DNA of 64,000 nt from an uncultured Erythrobacter sp. (GCF_947502395.1 NZ_CANMZM010000003.1:648709-712708); one strand, 5' to 3'. Positions 45,534-55,260 are shown, counted from the stretch's first letter. Notes: a model not told the origin generated them from the sequence alone. Made by a program: numbers and translations.

Positions 45534-47636
45534 ATGGAACTCGACCTTGGCTTTATGACGCGCAGCAAAGTGCGTCTGGTGCGGCAGACGGAAGTCGCAG
45601 AATGCGGGCTCGCCAGCCTAACGATGATAGCCAATTACCATGGCTTTGATGTCGATCTTGGCACAATGCGCCGCAAGTATTCGCCTTCACTAAGAGGGGC
45701 ACCGCTTCGTGCGCTGATCAACCTCGCAGACCAGATCGGGCTCACGCCAAGGGCGGTCAAATTGCCTCTGGAGGAGCTTCAAAACCTGCACTTGCCAGCG
45801 GTCTTGCACTGGGATCTCAATCACTATGTGGTGATCGAGGCGGTGAAGGGAGGCAAGGCACTCATTCATAATCCTGATGGGCGCTCGATATGGATGCCGC
45901 TTTCGGAAGTGTCGGACCATTTTACTGGGGTCGCACTTGAACTCCGCCCGAGCAACGACTTCGATAAGAAGACCCTGCGTGAAAAACTGAGGCTGTCGCA
46001 ATTGTGGCAGAGCATGACGGGCTTGAAGCGCGCTTTGGTTCAAATCCTGATATTGAGCCTCGTGCTTCAGGCCTTTGTGCTGGCTTCGCCCTATTACATG
46101 CAGATCGCTATCGATAACGCGCTTCCCGCGCTCGATAATGATTTGCTGACAGTTCTCGCGATTGGCTTTGGGCTGTTCACATGCATCAATGTGATTGCGA
46201 GCCTACTACGATCTTTCGTCCTGCTCACTGCCGGAACGAGCGTGGGTTATGGCCTTGCGACCAATATTGCGAGGCGTTTGTTCCGCCTTCCCATCGAGTG
46301 GTTTGAGAAGCGTCACACTGGTGACATTCTCTCGCGCTTTCAATCGATCATGCCGATCCAGAACCTCCTCACACAAGGAGCGGTGGCTGCATTGGTCGAT
46401 GGTGTGATGGCGATCTTCACGCTGGCTTTGATGTTCTTCTATAGCCCGCTGCTGGCTCTTGTCACGATCATTGCCTTCGCGCTCTATGGGGCAGTGCGTT
46501 TCGTCAGCTTCTCGTTCCAGCGTGAGGCCGAAGAAGCAACGATCATCACCGGCGGCAAAGAGCAGACCACCATGATCGAGACTTTGCGTGGCATGGTGAC
46601 CCTGCGCTTGTTTGGCCGTGAGACCTTGCGACACGCATTGTGGCAGACTCGCTTGACCGACAGTGTGAACTCGAATGTGCGCCTTTCTCGTATTGGGATT
46701 TGGCAAGGCTCAGCCAATCTTCTGATCTTCGGGATCGAGAATATTCTGACCATCTGGCTTGCGATTGGTTTTGTGATTGAAGGTGCAGGCTTCAGCGTCG
46801 GCATGGTCTTTGCCTATATGGCTTACAAGAACCAGTTCATCGGCAAGAGCGCGGCGCTTATCGATCAGGCGATCCAGTTCAAGATGCTGGGCCTCCATTT
46901 GGAGCGGTTGTCCGATATTGCTCTGTCGGAAGAAGATCGCAGCTTCCAAGTGTCGCCGGAGACCGAAATACCGCTGAACGGCAAGATCGAATTGCGAGAT
47001 ATTTACTACCGCTATTCGCCCAGCGATCCCATGGTTCTGCAAGGGGTGAATCTCACAATTGAGCAGGGCGAACATGTTGCGATTACCGGGCCTTCAGGCG
47101 GCGGAAAGTCGACTCTTCTCAAGATCATTTTAGGGCTGGTTGAGCCGGAATCGGGTGAAGTCCTGATCGACGGGATCCCGCTCCACCGCTTTGGCTATAA
47201 GAGCTTCCATCGCCAGATTGCAGCCGTGCTTCAGGAAGACAGCCTGTTTGCGGGATCTTTGGCTGACAATATCGCGCTGTTCGATGATGAAGTGGACATG
47301 CAGCTCGTGATGGGCGCAGCAGCTGCTGCTTCAATTCACGAAGACATTGCCGCGATGCCGATGCAATATGAGACCCTGATCGGCGATATGGGATCGACGC
47401 TATCGGGAGGTCAGAAGCAGCGCGTGTTGCTGGCCCGCGCACTTTATCGCAGACCCAAGATACTGCTGATGGATGAGGGCACTGCACATCTTGATGCACA
47501 GCATGAGGCTGCCGTGAACGCAGCGATCACGCAGATGGGTATCACCCGCGTGATTATCGCTCACCGCCAGGAAACGATTGCTGCGGCCGACCGCACCTTG
47601 GTGATGACTGGCGGTAGGTTTCAAGAGGCGAGTTAA
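45534..47636 (+). CDS. C39-peptidase ABC exporter for double-glycine peptides
   Basis: 700 residues. The N-terminal C39 peptidase (about 1-140) has a complete active site: Gln18 and Cys24 (RQTEVAECGLASL), His97 (LNHYVV) and Asp115 (NPDGR). Six membrane helices follow (about 160-440), then an ABC ATPase with Walker A GPSGGGKST (about 519-527), the LSGGQKQR signature (about 623-630) and ILLMDEGTAHLD. It should cut leaders after GG and export the cores. Start at ATG 45534, just after hlyD; the open frame extends 15 codons back into hlyD. Convergent overlap of 4 bases with the symporter gene. Confidence 0.96.
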   Translation: MELDLGFMTRSKVRLVRQTEVAECGLASLTMIANYHGFDVDLGTMRRKYSPSLRGAPLRALINLADQIGLTPRAVKLPLEELQNLHLPAVLHWDLNHYVVIEAVKGGKALIHNPDGRSIWMPLSEVSDHFTGVALELRPSNDFDKKTLREKLRLSQLWQSMTGLKRALVQILILSLVLQAFVLASPYYMQIAIDNALPALDNDLLTVLAIGFGLFTCINVIASLLRSFVLLTAGTSVGYGLATNIARRLFRLPIEWFEKRHTGDILSRFQSIMPIQNLLTQGAVAALVDGVMAIFTLALMFFYSPLLALVTIIAFALYGAVRFVSFSFQREAEEATIITGGKEQTTMIETLRGMVTLRLFGRETLRHALWQTRLTDSVNSNVRLSRIGIWQGSANLLIFGIENILTIWLAIGFVIEGAGFSVGMVFAYMAYKNQFIGKSAALIDQAIQFKMLGLHLERLSDIALSEEDRSFQVSPETEIPLNGKIELRDIYYRYSPSDPMVLQGVNLTIEQGEHVAITGPSGGGKSTLLKIILGLVEPESGEVLIDGIPLHRFGYKSFHRQIAAVLQEDSLFAGSLADNIALFDDEVDMQLVMGAAAAASIHEDIAAMPMQYETLIGDMGSTLSGGQKQRVLLARALYRRPKILLMDEGTAHLDAQHEAAVNAAITQMGITRVIIAHRQETIAAADRTLVMTGGRFQEAS

Positions 47637-49150
47637 GCCGCCTGCGCCTTTGCAAAGCCAATGAATTGCGCTCGTTGCCCAAACACGAAGCGGTTCGTGA
47701 GGAGCGCCACCGCAATCGATGAGAACAGCACAAAGACCATCACGTCGATGTAATGCAGCCAGTCGAACCCGAGGTAGCGGTAATAGGTTGTGCCGCCCCA
47801 GATGTCCCGGTCCGTGTAAAGGAAGAAGGTGTGGAAGGCGTAGATGCCAACCCCATACACAAGTCCAGCCACGGCCGCGCGCGCATCCATATTGCGGAAC
47901 AAAAGAGCGGCAGCAAAGGCCGACAGGATTGGCATGGAAAGCAGTCCGTTTAGCTGCTGCAAGAGGTCAATAATGCTATCAGCATTCGCGTACAGCGGGA
48001 CCAGTGCAATCGATAGGATCATCGCGCTGATCCCGACTCTGCGATTAAGCCGCACGACATCGACATCGGGGTTGATAAATTTGCGGTGAAAGTCGACCGA
48101 CCACAGCGTGATCGTCGCGTTCATGACGGCGGAATAGGTGGTGAGCACGGCTGCCGCGATCATCGCGGCAAAGAGTCCACTGGTCCAGCTTGGCAAGACC
48201 TGATCGACCAGCATCCCATAGGCCTGGTCGCCCACCCCTCCGAAGAGTTTGTACGCGACAACGCCAGGCACAACCACAATGGGTGGAACGATCAGAACTC
48301 GGATGATTGCAGCGGCCATGATCCCCTTCTGGGCCTCTTTTACATTGGGCGCGGCGAGGGCTTTTTGCGTGATGTTCTGATTGGTCGACCAATAGAAGAT
48401 CTGGATGAAGATCATGCCAGTGAAGAGCGTGTGCCAGGGGATCTGGGAGTTGTTATCGCCCACCATCGATAGCCGCTCAGCCGGAATGCCTGAGAAATCA
48501 AAGCCGATTGCTTGCACAGCTAGGAATACCACCACAAGCGCCAGACCCAGAATACCGATGCCGCTGTAAGTATCGAGCACCGCCACAGCACGAAGGCCGC
48601 CAAGGATCGCGTATGCTGCGCCAACAATCGCGAAAACGCTCGCAATGATGATCAGACCGTTATCAATTCCAAACAGTCCTTCACTCGGTGCGATGCCAAA
48701 AAGCGACTGGATAAAGAGCGAGCCCGAATAGATGACGGCAGGCAAGTAGATGAAGATATTGCCCGCCAAAAACAGTCCGGAAATAACCGTACGAATGCTG
48801 CCACCATTGTACTTTTTTTCAAGAAGCTCGGTCACGGTGGTGCAATTGTTGCGGTAGTAAATCGGCACAAACACAAAGGCGAGCAGCATAAGGCCAATAA
48901 ACCCTGCGATCTCCCACCAAGCGAGCAGGAACATTTGTGCGCCGTTCATGCCCACAAGCTGATCGGTTGAGAGGTTCGTAAGAGTAATGGCGCCGGCCAC
49001 GAAGAACCAACTCAATCCACCACCAGCGAGGAAGATTTCCTTGTCAGCCGATGCATGGCTAGCCGCTTTTGCAGCTGAAACCTTCGCATAGGTGAAATAG
49101 GCAAGGGCGGCCATCAGCCCAAAGAACACAGCGACCTGTACGACGTTCAT
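47633..49150 (-). CDS. sodium/solute symporter (SGLT-like, SSS family)
   Basis: 505 residues with about 14 membrane segments. The region GGGLSWFFVAGAITLTNLST followed by DQLVGMNGAQMF resembles the sodium/substrate core of vSGLT-like transporters. Divergent from the alpha-galactosidase operon, so the cargo is probably a galactoside or galactose. The 3' end overlaps the ABC exporter gene by 4 bases. Regulation likely involves the palindrome at 49216-49232. Confidence 0.88.
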   Translation of the reverse strand: MNVVQVAVFFGLMAALAYFTYAKVSAAKAASHASADKEIFLAGGGLSWFFVAGAITLTNLSTDQLVGMNGAQMFLLAWWEIAGFIGLMLLAFVFVPIYYRNNCTTVTELLEKKYNGGSIRTVISGLFLAGNIFIYLPAVIYSGSLFIQSLFGIAPSEGLFGIDNGLIIIASVFAIVGAAYAILGGLRAVAVLDTYSGIGILGLALVVVFLAVQAIGFDFSGIPAERLSMVGDNNSQIPWHTLFTGMIFIQIFYWSTNQNITQKALAAPNVKEAQKGIMAAAIIRVLIVPPIVVVPGVVAYKLFGGVGDQAYGMLVDQVLPSWTSGLFAAMIAAAVLTTYSAVMNATITLWSVDFHRKFINPDVDVVRLNRRVGISAMILSIALVPLYANADSIIDLLQQLNGLLSMPILSAFAAALLFRNMDARAAVAGLVYGVGIYAFHTFFLYTDRDIWGGTTYYRYLGFDWLHYIDVMVFVLFSSIAVALLTNRFVFGQRAQFIGFAKAQAA

Positions 49151-49215
49151 ATTGTTCTATTTCTCCTTAACGCGCTCAGCGCAGCGCTTCTGGCGCTTTA
49201 AGTGCGGGCGCACTC

Positions 49216-49232
49216 TTTCAACTCAGTTGAAA
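49216..49232. promoter_or_regulatory. perfect 17-bp palindromic operator candidate
   Basis: TTTCAACT-C-AGTTGAAA, arms of 8 bp around a single C, in the 209-base gap between the divergent symporter and alpha-galactosidase genes. It shares 13 of 16 positions with TTTCAACTCCGTTACA (55208-55223), upstream of the Crp/Fnr-type regulator. No other good operator is seen in this gap. Confidence 0.65.
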
Positions 49233-49359
49233 CGCATCAAGGCCTTGGGGAAAACAATTTTCACCTTTGAATTGGGCGATCTCGTCAAAAATCTACGATG
49301 GATGGCAAAACACTGCTTTCACAACTCCGCCAATTCAAGCAAGCAGTGACTAAGACGGA

Positions 49360-51558
49360 ATGGCTTATTGGAAGCTGCTTGGATGGAATATGTGGATGGG
49401 TGAAGACCCAAGACCGGTGTTGATTGAAGAAGGCTTCGTTACCCTGTCAGGGGGAGGGGTATGCGTCATCATCGAAGCTATTGAAGGCGAGGGGCCCAAA
49501 ATCGCATTCTCCGGGCCTGAGATCGCGCCCGTAAAGCCAACTGAGTTGAAGTCCCTTTCCGCTTGGCAATATGTCCATGGTGGCCCTTCGGAGGACCGGC
49601 CACTAACCCTTTCGAATGAGCTTGGCATCGGAACTCTTGCTCCTCCAGGGCTCGTTGCCAGCCGCGATGGAGAGGATTGGGCAGTCGATCTTCGGGTCGA
49701 AGAGATTCGCCCAATAGGTGAGGGCCGGGTGCAGATTCGCTGCGTTGATAAAACGTGTGCGATTGCGGCGATTTACAATTTGCAGATTGGCTCCGACACA
49801 GGGGTTCTTACCTGCAATACCCAGATTCAAAACTTGGGCAATGATGTGCTCACACTCGATTGGTGCGCTGGAATGTGCCTTCCACTCGATACGCGCCTGA
49901 GCGAGATCATCGCATTCTCAGGGCGCTGGGCAGGGGAATTCCAAACCGAGGAGATCGGCGCTTTTCAAGGTAGCTTCGTGCGTGAAAACCGGGCCGGACG
50001 AACGAGCCATGAGTGCTTTCCGGGTCTGATCCTGAAAACACCGACGACCGATGAGACTCAGGGGCTTGCTTGCGGCTTTCATCTGGGTTGGAGCGGCAAT
50101 CACCGCTCGCTGGTGGATCGCTTGCCCGACGGTCGCTCTCTCTTACAGATGGGAGAATTGCTGTGGCCGGGTGAAATTCGGCTTGCCGGAGGAGAGTCCT
50201 ATCAATCGCCCGATCTCCTCGCGACGTGGTCGAACGAGGGTGTCGGCGCAGTAAGTCATGCTTTCCACACGCATCTGACGCAGGAGATTCTCGACCGTCG
50301 CACCGCATCGAAACCACGCCCGGTTCATTTCAACACGTGGGAGGCGGTCTATTTTGCGCATGATCAGGATCGGATCATCGAGCTTGCCGAGTTGGCTGCC
50401 TCCGTTGGAGCAGAACGCTTTGTGCTCGACGATGGCTGGTTCGGTGCGCGGCGGAATGATGCAGCTGGCCTTGGCGATTGGTGGGTCTCATCAGATGTCT
50501 ACCCGCAAGGGCTCCATCCCATAGTCAACAAAGTGCGCGAATTGGGCATGGAGTTTGGCCTGTGGTTCGAGCCCGAAATGGTCAATCCAGACAGCGACCT
50601 CTACCGTGCGCATCCGGACTGGATGCTAGGTGCGCCAAGTATAGACCCAATCGCATTCCGCAACCAGTTGACCCTCGATCTTAGCAAGACTGAGGTTGCG
50701 GATTACCTATTTGAGAAGATTGGATCCCTCACCCAAGAATACCAAATCGACTACATCAAGTGGGATATGAACCGGGATTGCCATCACCCAGGGAGTGACA
50801 CGCGAGCGGCCATGCATAGGCAAACGCTGGGTGTTTACCAGCTCATTGACCGGCTGCGTGCGGCATTCCCACGGCTTGAGATTGAGAGCTGTTCGTCCGG
50901 TGGAGGAAGGGCTGACTACGCCATCCTTGAACGCACCGACCGGATATGGACTTCAGACAACAATGATGCGCGCGACCGCCAGCAGATTCAGAAAGGGGCG
51001 TCCTATTTCTTCCCATTGCGAGTGTTGGGGAGCCATGTGGGGCCCAGGAAATGCCACATTACCCGGCGGCGTTTCTCGATGGAGTTCCGCGTAGCAAGTG
51101 CGCTCTTTGGCCATATGGGGCTAGAGCTCAATCTTCTGTTAGAAAGCGAAGCGGATAGGGCAGCGCTCACGAAAGGCATTGCGCTCTACAAAGAGTATCG
51201 TGAACTTCTCCACACGGGCTCGCAGCACCGGGTCGCATCAGCGGCTCACGCCAATGTCATCGGTGTGGTTTCGCCGGAGTGTGATGAGGCGCTGTTTAGC
51301 TATGCTCTTCTGGAATCGCGGCCTCGAACAGCGCCGGATCGGCTGTTCTTCGTTGGCCTCCATGCCAAGAAGGACTACCGCGTTACGATAGTTTGGCCGC
51401 TCACTGATCCGTCGATTACCCAACCCTCGATCGTTCAGATGAACGATTTAATGGACAAGGGCGCTGTTTTCTCTGGCGCAGCCTTGATGGAGTTCGGTAT
51501 GCAAACCCCACCGCTTCATCCTGACAGCGCCGTGATCTACCACCTTCAAGAGGTCTAA
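49360..51558 (+). CDS. alpha-galactosidase (GH36)
   Basis: 732 residues. N-terminal beta-supersandwich (about 1-300), a TIM barrel with the nucleophile Asp469 in YIKWDMNRD and the acid/base Asp533 in IWTSDNNDA, and a C-terminal beta domain. The CSSGGGRADYAILERTDRIW stretch is diagnostic of GH36. No signal peptide, so it acts in the cytosol on imported galactosides. The stop codon overlaps the glpD start (TAATG). Confidence 0.95.
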   Translation: MAYWKLLGWNMWMGEDPRPVLIEEGFVTLSGGGVCVIIEAIEGEGPKIAFSGPEIAPVKPTELKSLSAWQYVHGGPSEDRPLTLSNELGIGTLAPPGLVASRDGEDWAVDLRVEEIRPIGEGRVQIRCVDKTCAIAAIYNLQIGSDTGVLTCNTQIQNLGNDVLTLDWCAGMCLPLDTRLSEIIAFSGRWAGEFQTEEIGAFQGSFVRENRAGRTSHECFPGLILKTPTTDETQGLACGFHLGWSGNHRSLVDRLPDGRSLLQMGELLWPGEIRLAGGESYQSPDLLATWSNEGVGAVSHAFHTHLTQEILDRRTASKPRPVHFNTWEAVYFAHDQDRIIELAELAASVGAERFVLDDGWFGARRNDAAGLGDWWVSSDVYPQGLHPIVNKVRELGMEFGLWFEPEMVNPDSDLYRAHPDWMLGAPSIDPIAFRNQLTLDLSKTEVADYLFEKIGSLTQEYQIDYIKWDMNRDCHHPGSDTRAAMHRQTLGVYQLIDRLRAAFPRLEIESCSSGGGRADYAILERTDRIWTSDNNDARDRQQIQKGASYFFPLRVLGSHVGPRKCHITRRRFSMEFRVASALFGHMGLELNLLLESEADRAALTKGIALYKEYRELLHTGSQHRVASAAHANVIGVVSPECDEALFSYALLESRPRTAPDRLFFVGLHAKKDYRVTIVWPLTDPSITQPSIVQMNDLMDKGAVFSGAALMEFGMQTPPLHPDSAVIYHLQEV

Positions 51559-53051
51559 TGTCCGACATCCCTTCTTTCGATCTGCTGATAGTCGGCGGAG
51601 GTATCAATGGCGCGGGCATTGCTCGTGACGCAGCTGGGCGCGGTCTCAGGGTGCTGCTTGTTGAGAAGAATGACTTGGCCGCCCACACGTCAAGCGCTTC
51701 GACAAAGCTGATCCATGGCGGGCTTCGGTATCTTGAGCATCTTGAGTTTCGCCTGGTGCGCGAAAGCCTGATCGAGAGGGAGCGCATACTTATGATCGCG
51801 CCGCACATCGTGTGGCCGATGCGCTTTGTTCTGCCGCACGATAAAGGCCTGCGGCCCAAATGGATGCTGCGGCTGGGGCTGTTCCTGTACGACCATCTGG
51901 GCGGACGAAAGCTGCTGCCGGCAACCAAGACGATCAATCTCCGCGAAGATCCTCACGCCAAGGTGCTTGAGGATCGCCTTGTTAGTGGGTTTGAATATTC
52001 CGATTGCTGGGTTGAAGATGCGCGGCTTGTGGTGCTCAATTGCATGGACGCAGCCGAGCGTGGGGCGACGATCCGGACTCGAACCGAATGCATAGGGCTC
52101 AATCGTGAGAATGGATTGTGGCGCGCGACGCTTTCGAGTGCAGCGGGCGAGGAGGAGGTGCGCGCGAAGACTGTCGTCAACGCGGCTGGACCGTGGGTTG
52201 ATGCGGTCCTTGGCAAGTCGGGCACGGGAAGTGAAGAGGACAATGTGCGGCTTGTGAAAGGCAGCCATCTGATCTTCCCCAAGCTGTTCGACCACGACCG
52301 TTCCTACATCTTCCAGAACCGCGATGATCGGATCATCTTCGCCATCCCTTATGAGCAGGACTATACGCTGGTCGGCACGACGGACGTTCTGTTCACTGGG
52401 AATCCGGGCGAGGTGCAGATTTCCGACGAGGAGAAACGTTACATCTGCGATGCGGCGAACGAGTATCTGCGCACCGATGTCTCGCCGGATCAGGCGGTGT
52501 GGGATTATGCGGGTGTGCGACCGCTCTACGATGATCACAAGTCCGACAATTCAACCGTGACGCGCGATTATGTGTTCGATCTCGATGAAGAGAACGGAGC
52601 GGAGATCTTGTCCATCTTTGGTGGAAAGATCACCACCTATCGCAAACTTGCTGAACACGCGCTTCAGAAGCTTGAATTGGACATCAAATCGAGCTGGACG
52701 GCGGATGCGGCGCTTCCTGGTGGTGACTTTGATCCCATGCAATTTGATCGAGTGCTGGGTGATCTCCAGACGCAGTACCCTTGGGCGGAAAGGCCAATGT
52801 TGCGCCGGCTTCTGCGGGCCTATGGGACGCGGGTTCACACTATGTTGGACGGCGTGACGAGCGCCAATGGTCTTGGTGAACACCTTGGTGGCACCCTGTA
52901 CGCGCGCGAACTTGAGTATTTGTGTGAGCATGAATTTGCGCGCGAGGCCGAGGATGTCCTTTGGCGACGCAGCAAGCTTGGCCTCCATCTGGATGATGCA
53001 GCCCAAGCGAAAGTCGCTTCCTGGTTCGCCAATCACGAGACCGCGCAGTGA
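51558..53051 (+). CDS. glpD: glycerol-3-phosphate dehydrogenase (FAD, GlpD type)
   Basis: 497 residues. Dinucleotide-binding LLIVGGGINGAGIARDAAGR at the N-terminus, the family motif STKLIHGGLRYLE and the YDDHKSDNSTVTRDYVF region. It oxidises glycerol-3-phosphate to dihydroxyacetone phosphate at the membrane and feeds electrons to quinone. Its place between alpha-galactosidase and galT, with one-base and four-base overlaps, is unusual and suggests a substrate that yields both galactose and glycerol. No glpK or glpF is nearby. Confidence 0.93.
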   Translation: MSDIPSFDLLIVGGGINGAGIARDAAGRGLRVLLVEKNDLAAHTSSASTKLIHGGLRYLEHLEFRLVRESLIERERILMIAPHIVWPMRFVLPHDKGLRPKWMLRLGLFLYDHLGGRKLLPATKTINLREDPHAKVLEDRLVSGFEYSDCWVEDARLVVLNCMDAAERGATIRTRTECIGLNRENGLWRATLSSAAGEEEVRAKTVVNAAGPWVDAVLGKSGTGSEEDNVRLVKGSHLIFPKLFDHDRSYIFQNRDDRIIFAIPYEQDYTLVGTTDVLFTGNPGEVQISDEEKRYICDAANEYLRTDVSPDQAVWDYAGVRPLYDDHKSDNSTVTRDYVFDLDEENGAEILSIFGGKITTYRKLAEHALQKLELDIKSSWTADAALPGGDFDPMQFDRVLGDLQTQYPWAERPMLRRLLRAYGTRVHTMLDGVTSANGLGEHLGGTLYARELEYLCEHEFAREAEDVLWRRSKLGLHLDDAAQAKVASWFANHETAQ

Positions 53052-54127
53052 GTGAAGCAATCGTACTGCCTCGTTCTATCGGGGGTAAGTCGATCTATAT
53101 GCGCGAGCACCGCAAGTCCGATGGGCGGATGTTGCGGCTTTACGGGCATGAAGCGCATCGTCTTTCACCAAGTCCTGAGGCCGCTGACCCCATCGCACAG
53201 GGCGGTGAGGTGCGGTTCCACCCGTTGCGTTCCGAATGGAATGTCTATGCCGCGCACCGCCAGAACCGCACATTCAAGCCATCCCTGGCCGACGACCCCC
53301 TAGCGCCAACGATCAAGGGTGGGCCTGCTACCGAGATTCCCTTCGCCGATTTCGAACTGGCGGTTTTTGAGAACAAGTTTGCCGCCTTTCATCATTCGGC
53401 AGTCAATGCGGCGAACCTTACAGGGATCAACACCGAACCTGCCAAAGGGGCGTGCGATGTGGTCGTCTATGCACCCGATTCCGCAGGAAGCCTCCACACA
53501 ATTGGGCAAGACCGTCGCCAGGTTTTGATTGCTGCGCTCATTGATCGGTATCAGGCGCTTTTCAACGCGGGATGCAATTATGTTCTCCCGTTTGAGAACC
53601 GCGGCGATGAAGTGGGGGTCACACTCCACCACCCACATGGCCAGATCTACGGCTTTGAGCGTGTTCCAGTGACCCAACAAAGAGCGATTGACGCATTTGC
53701 AGAAGGCTACGACTTAAGCGCCGAGATTGCCGCTGTCATGCCCGACTATGGTTTGGGAGCTGAGGGTGGAGTCGCCGCTTTCGTACCTCGTTTTGCACGC
53801 TTTCCCTACGAAGTTTGGCTTGCCCCTCAACATCGCCGTGAGGGCCCCTGGGATTGCAGCGATGAAGAGCTTGAAGGTCTCGCCTATTGGTTGGGCGAGA
53901 TCACACGGCGCTACGATGCGCTGTTTGAACAACCTGCGGCAACGATGATGGCCTTCCACGCTGCGCCCAAGGGGGGCTCGGAGGGCTACCACTTCACCGT
54001 GCAATTCTATCCGCTTTTGCGCGCACCAGGACGCGTCAAATATCTCGCTTCGGTTGAGCAGCACACCGGTACGTTCACGGTCGATGTAATGCCAGAGACG
54101 GCTCTCCAAGCCTTGCGAGAGGTGTGA
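53048..54127 (+). CDS. galT: galactose-1-phosphate uridylyltransferase
   Basis: Leloir pathway enzyme, 359 residues. Nucleophilic His197 in the HHPHGQIYGF motif; N-terminal RSEWNVYAAHRQNR is also typical. Exchanges UMP between UDP-glucose and galactose-1-phosphate. GTG start overlapping the glpD stop by 4 bases; galK follows after one base. galE, needed to complete the cycle, is not in the window. Confidence 0.95.
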   Translation: MSEAIVLPRSIGGKSIYMREHRKSDGRMLRLYGHEAHRLSPSPEAADPIAQGGEVRFHPLRSEWNVYAAHRQNRTFKPSLADDPLAPTIKGGPATEIPFADFELAVFENKFAAFHHSAVNAANLTGINTEPAKGACDVVVYAPDSAGSLHTIGQDRRQVLIAALIDRYQALFNAGCNYVLPFENRGDEVGVTLHHPHGQIYGFERVPVTQQRAIDAFAEGYDLSAEIAAVMPDYGLGAEGGVAAFVPRFARFPYEVWLAPQHRREGPWDCSDEELEGLAYWLGEITRRYDALFEQPAATMMAFHAAPKGGSEGYHFTVQFYPLLRAPGRVKYLASVEQHTGTFTVDVMPETALQALREV

Positions 54128-54128
54128 G

Positions 54129-55160
54129 ATGAGAGGCACTGCAAGCGCTCCAGGCCGGGTCAACCTGATCGGCGAGCACATTGACTACAACGGCGGAACG
54201 GTTCTGCCAGCCGCCTTGTCAGTTGGCGTGACCGTTGAACTGGAACCGCGCGATGATGACCGGGTGCTCCTTGTCGCTGATCAATATGACGACCCGGTCG
54301 AGCGACTTATCAGTGAAGAGGCTAGCGGTGATTGGTCCGACCCAAGCGTCGGAGCGCTGCGAGAAGCGCGGGCTCTTGGTCTTATCAATGCTGGTGCAAG
54401 CCTCACCATTCGTTCCAATATTCCGCAAGGCGCTGGACTCTCATCCTCGGCAGCGCTCACAGTCGCGATCTTGAAAGCGGCGAGAGCTGCGGGAGGCGTT
54501 GGCCGACCGGATGATCAAGAAATCGCCCTTGCTGCGCGCAGGGTAGAGAATGATTATCTTGGGGTTCCGTGCGGCATCATGGACCAGTTTGCTGTGGCGA
54601 TTGCGAAACCAGGCATGGCGATGGCGCTCGACACAAAGTCGCTCCAATACCATCTTCTGGATCTCCCGCAGGATCACACATTTGTGGTCATTCATTCAGG
54701 CGTGTCGCGCAAGCTCACCGACGGACGATATAAGACTCGCAAGATCGAATGCGATCAGGCGAAAGCGTATTTTGGAACCGACGACCTTTGCCATTTGGAT
54801 CCAGACGCAGTTCGCTCCTCTGACCTTGATGCGACTATTCGAAAACGAGCTCTCCATTGCGCGACCGAGCATCGCCGGGTGCTTGCCACTGTTGAAGCCT
54901 TGAAGGACAAAGACACTGCGGGAGTGGGCGATCTGATGAACGCGAGCCACGTTTCCATGCGCGATGATTTTGAGATGTCGCTTGAGCCTATCGACGCGCT
55001 TGTGGACGACGCCATGAGCACCGGTGCATTGGGTGCGCGCCTTACAGGCGGCGGCTTTGGAGGATGCATCACGGCGCTAGTCGCCAATGAAGGCAAAGAT
55101 GACTGGCTTTACGAGCTTCTCAGGCTCCACCCAAGAGCGAAGTTCATCTGCGGAGCATAG
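54129..55160 (+). CDS. galK: galactokinase
   Basis: GHMP kinase, 343 residues. Signature GRVNLIGEHIDYNGG near the N-terminus, ATP loop PQGAGLSSSAALTVA, and GARLTGGGFGGCITALV near the end. Phosphorylates alpha-D-galactose at C1. It lacks part of the N-terminal extension of E. coli GalK, a known shorter form. Last gene of the operon. Confidence 0.95.
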   Translation: MRGTASAPGRVNLIGEHIDYNGGTVLPAALSVGVTVELEPRDDDRVLLVADQYDDPVERLISEEASGDWSDPSVGALREARALGLINAGASLTIRSNIPQGAGLSSSAALTVAILKAARAAGGVGRPDDQEIALAARRVENDYLGVPCGIMDQFAVAIAKPGMAMALDTKSLQYHLLDLPQDHTFVVIHSGVSRKLTDGRYKTRKIECDQAKAYFGTDDLCHLDPDAVRSSDLDATIRKRALHCATEHRRVLATVEALKDKDTAGVGDLMNASHVSMRDDFEMSLEPIDALVDDAMSTGALGARLTGGGFGGCITALVANEGKDDWLYELLRLHPRAKFICGA

Positions 55161-55207
55161 TAGGCCTTTCGTCAATAATGCATCTTACTCTCAAGTGTTG
55201 ATCTCCT

Positions 55208-55223
55208 TTTCAACTCCGTTACA
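55208..55223. promoter_or_regulatory. half-degenerate copy of the galactoside operator
   Basis: TTTCAACTCCGTTACA matches 13 of 16 bases of the palindrome at 49216. It overlaps a short inverted repeat GTTGA (55197-55201) / TCAAC (55210-55214). It lies in the gap between galK and the regulator gene. Possible autoregulatory site. Confidence 0.45.
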
Positions 55224-55260
55224 CAAGTAAATAACACAAGACTAATGGGAAGTTGGTGCT

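Noticed and set aside
51690..52538. Open frame of 282 codons antisense to glpD
   Set aside because: Antisense to a clear GlpD; no family pattern.
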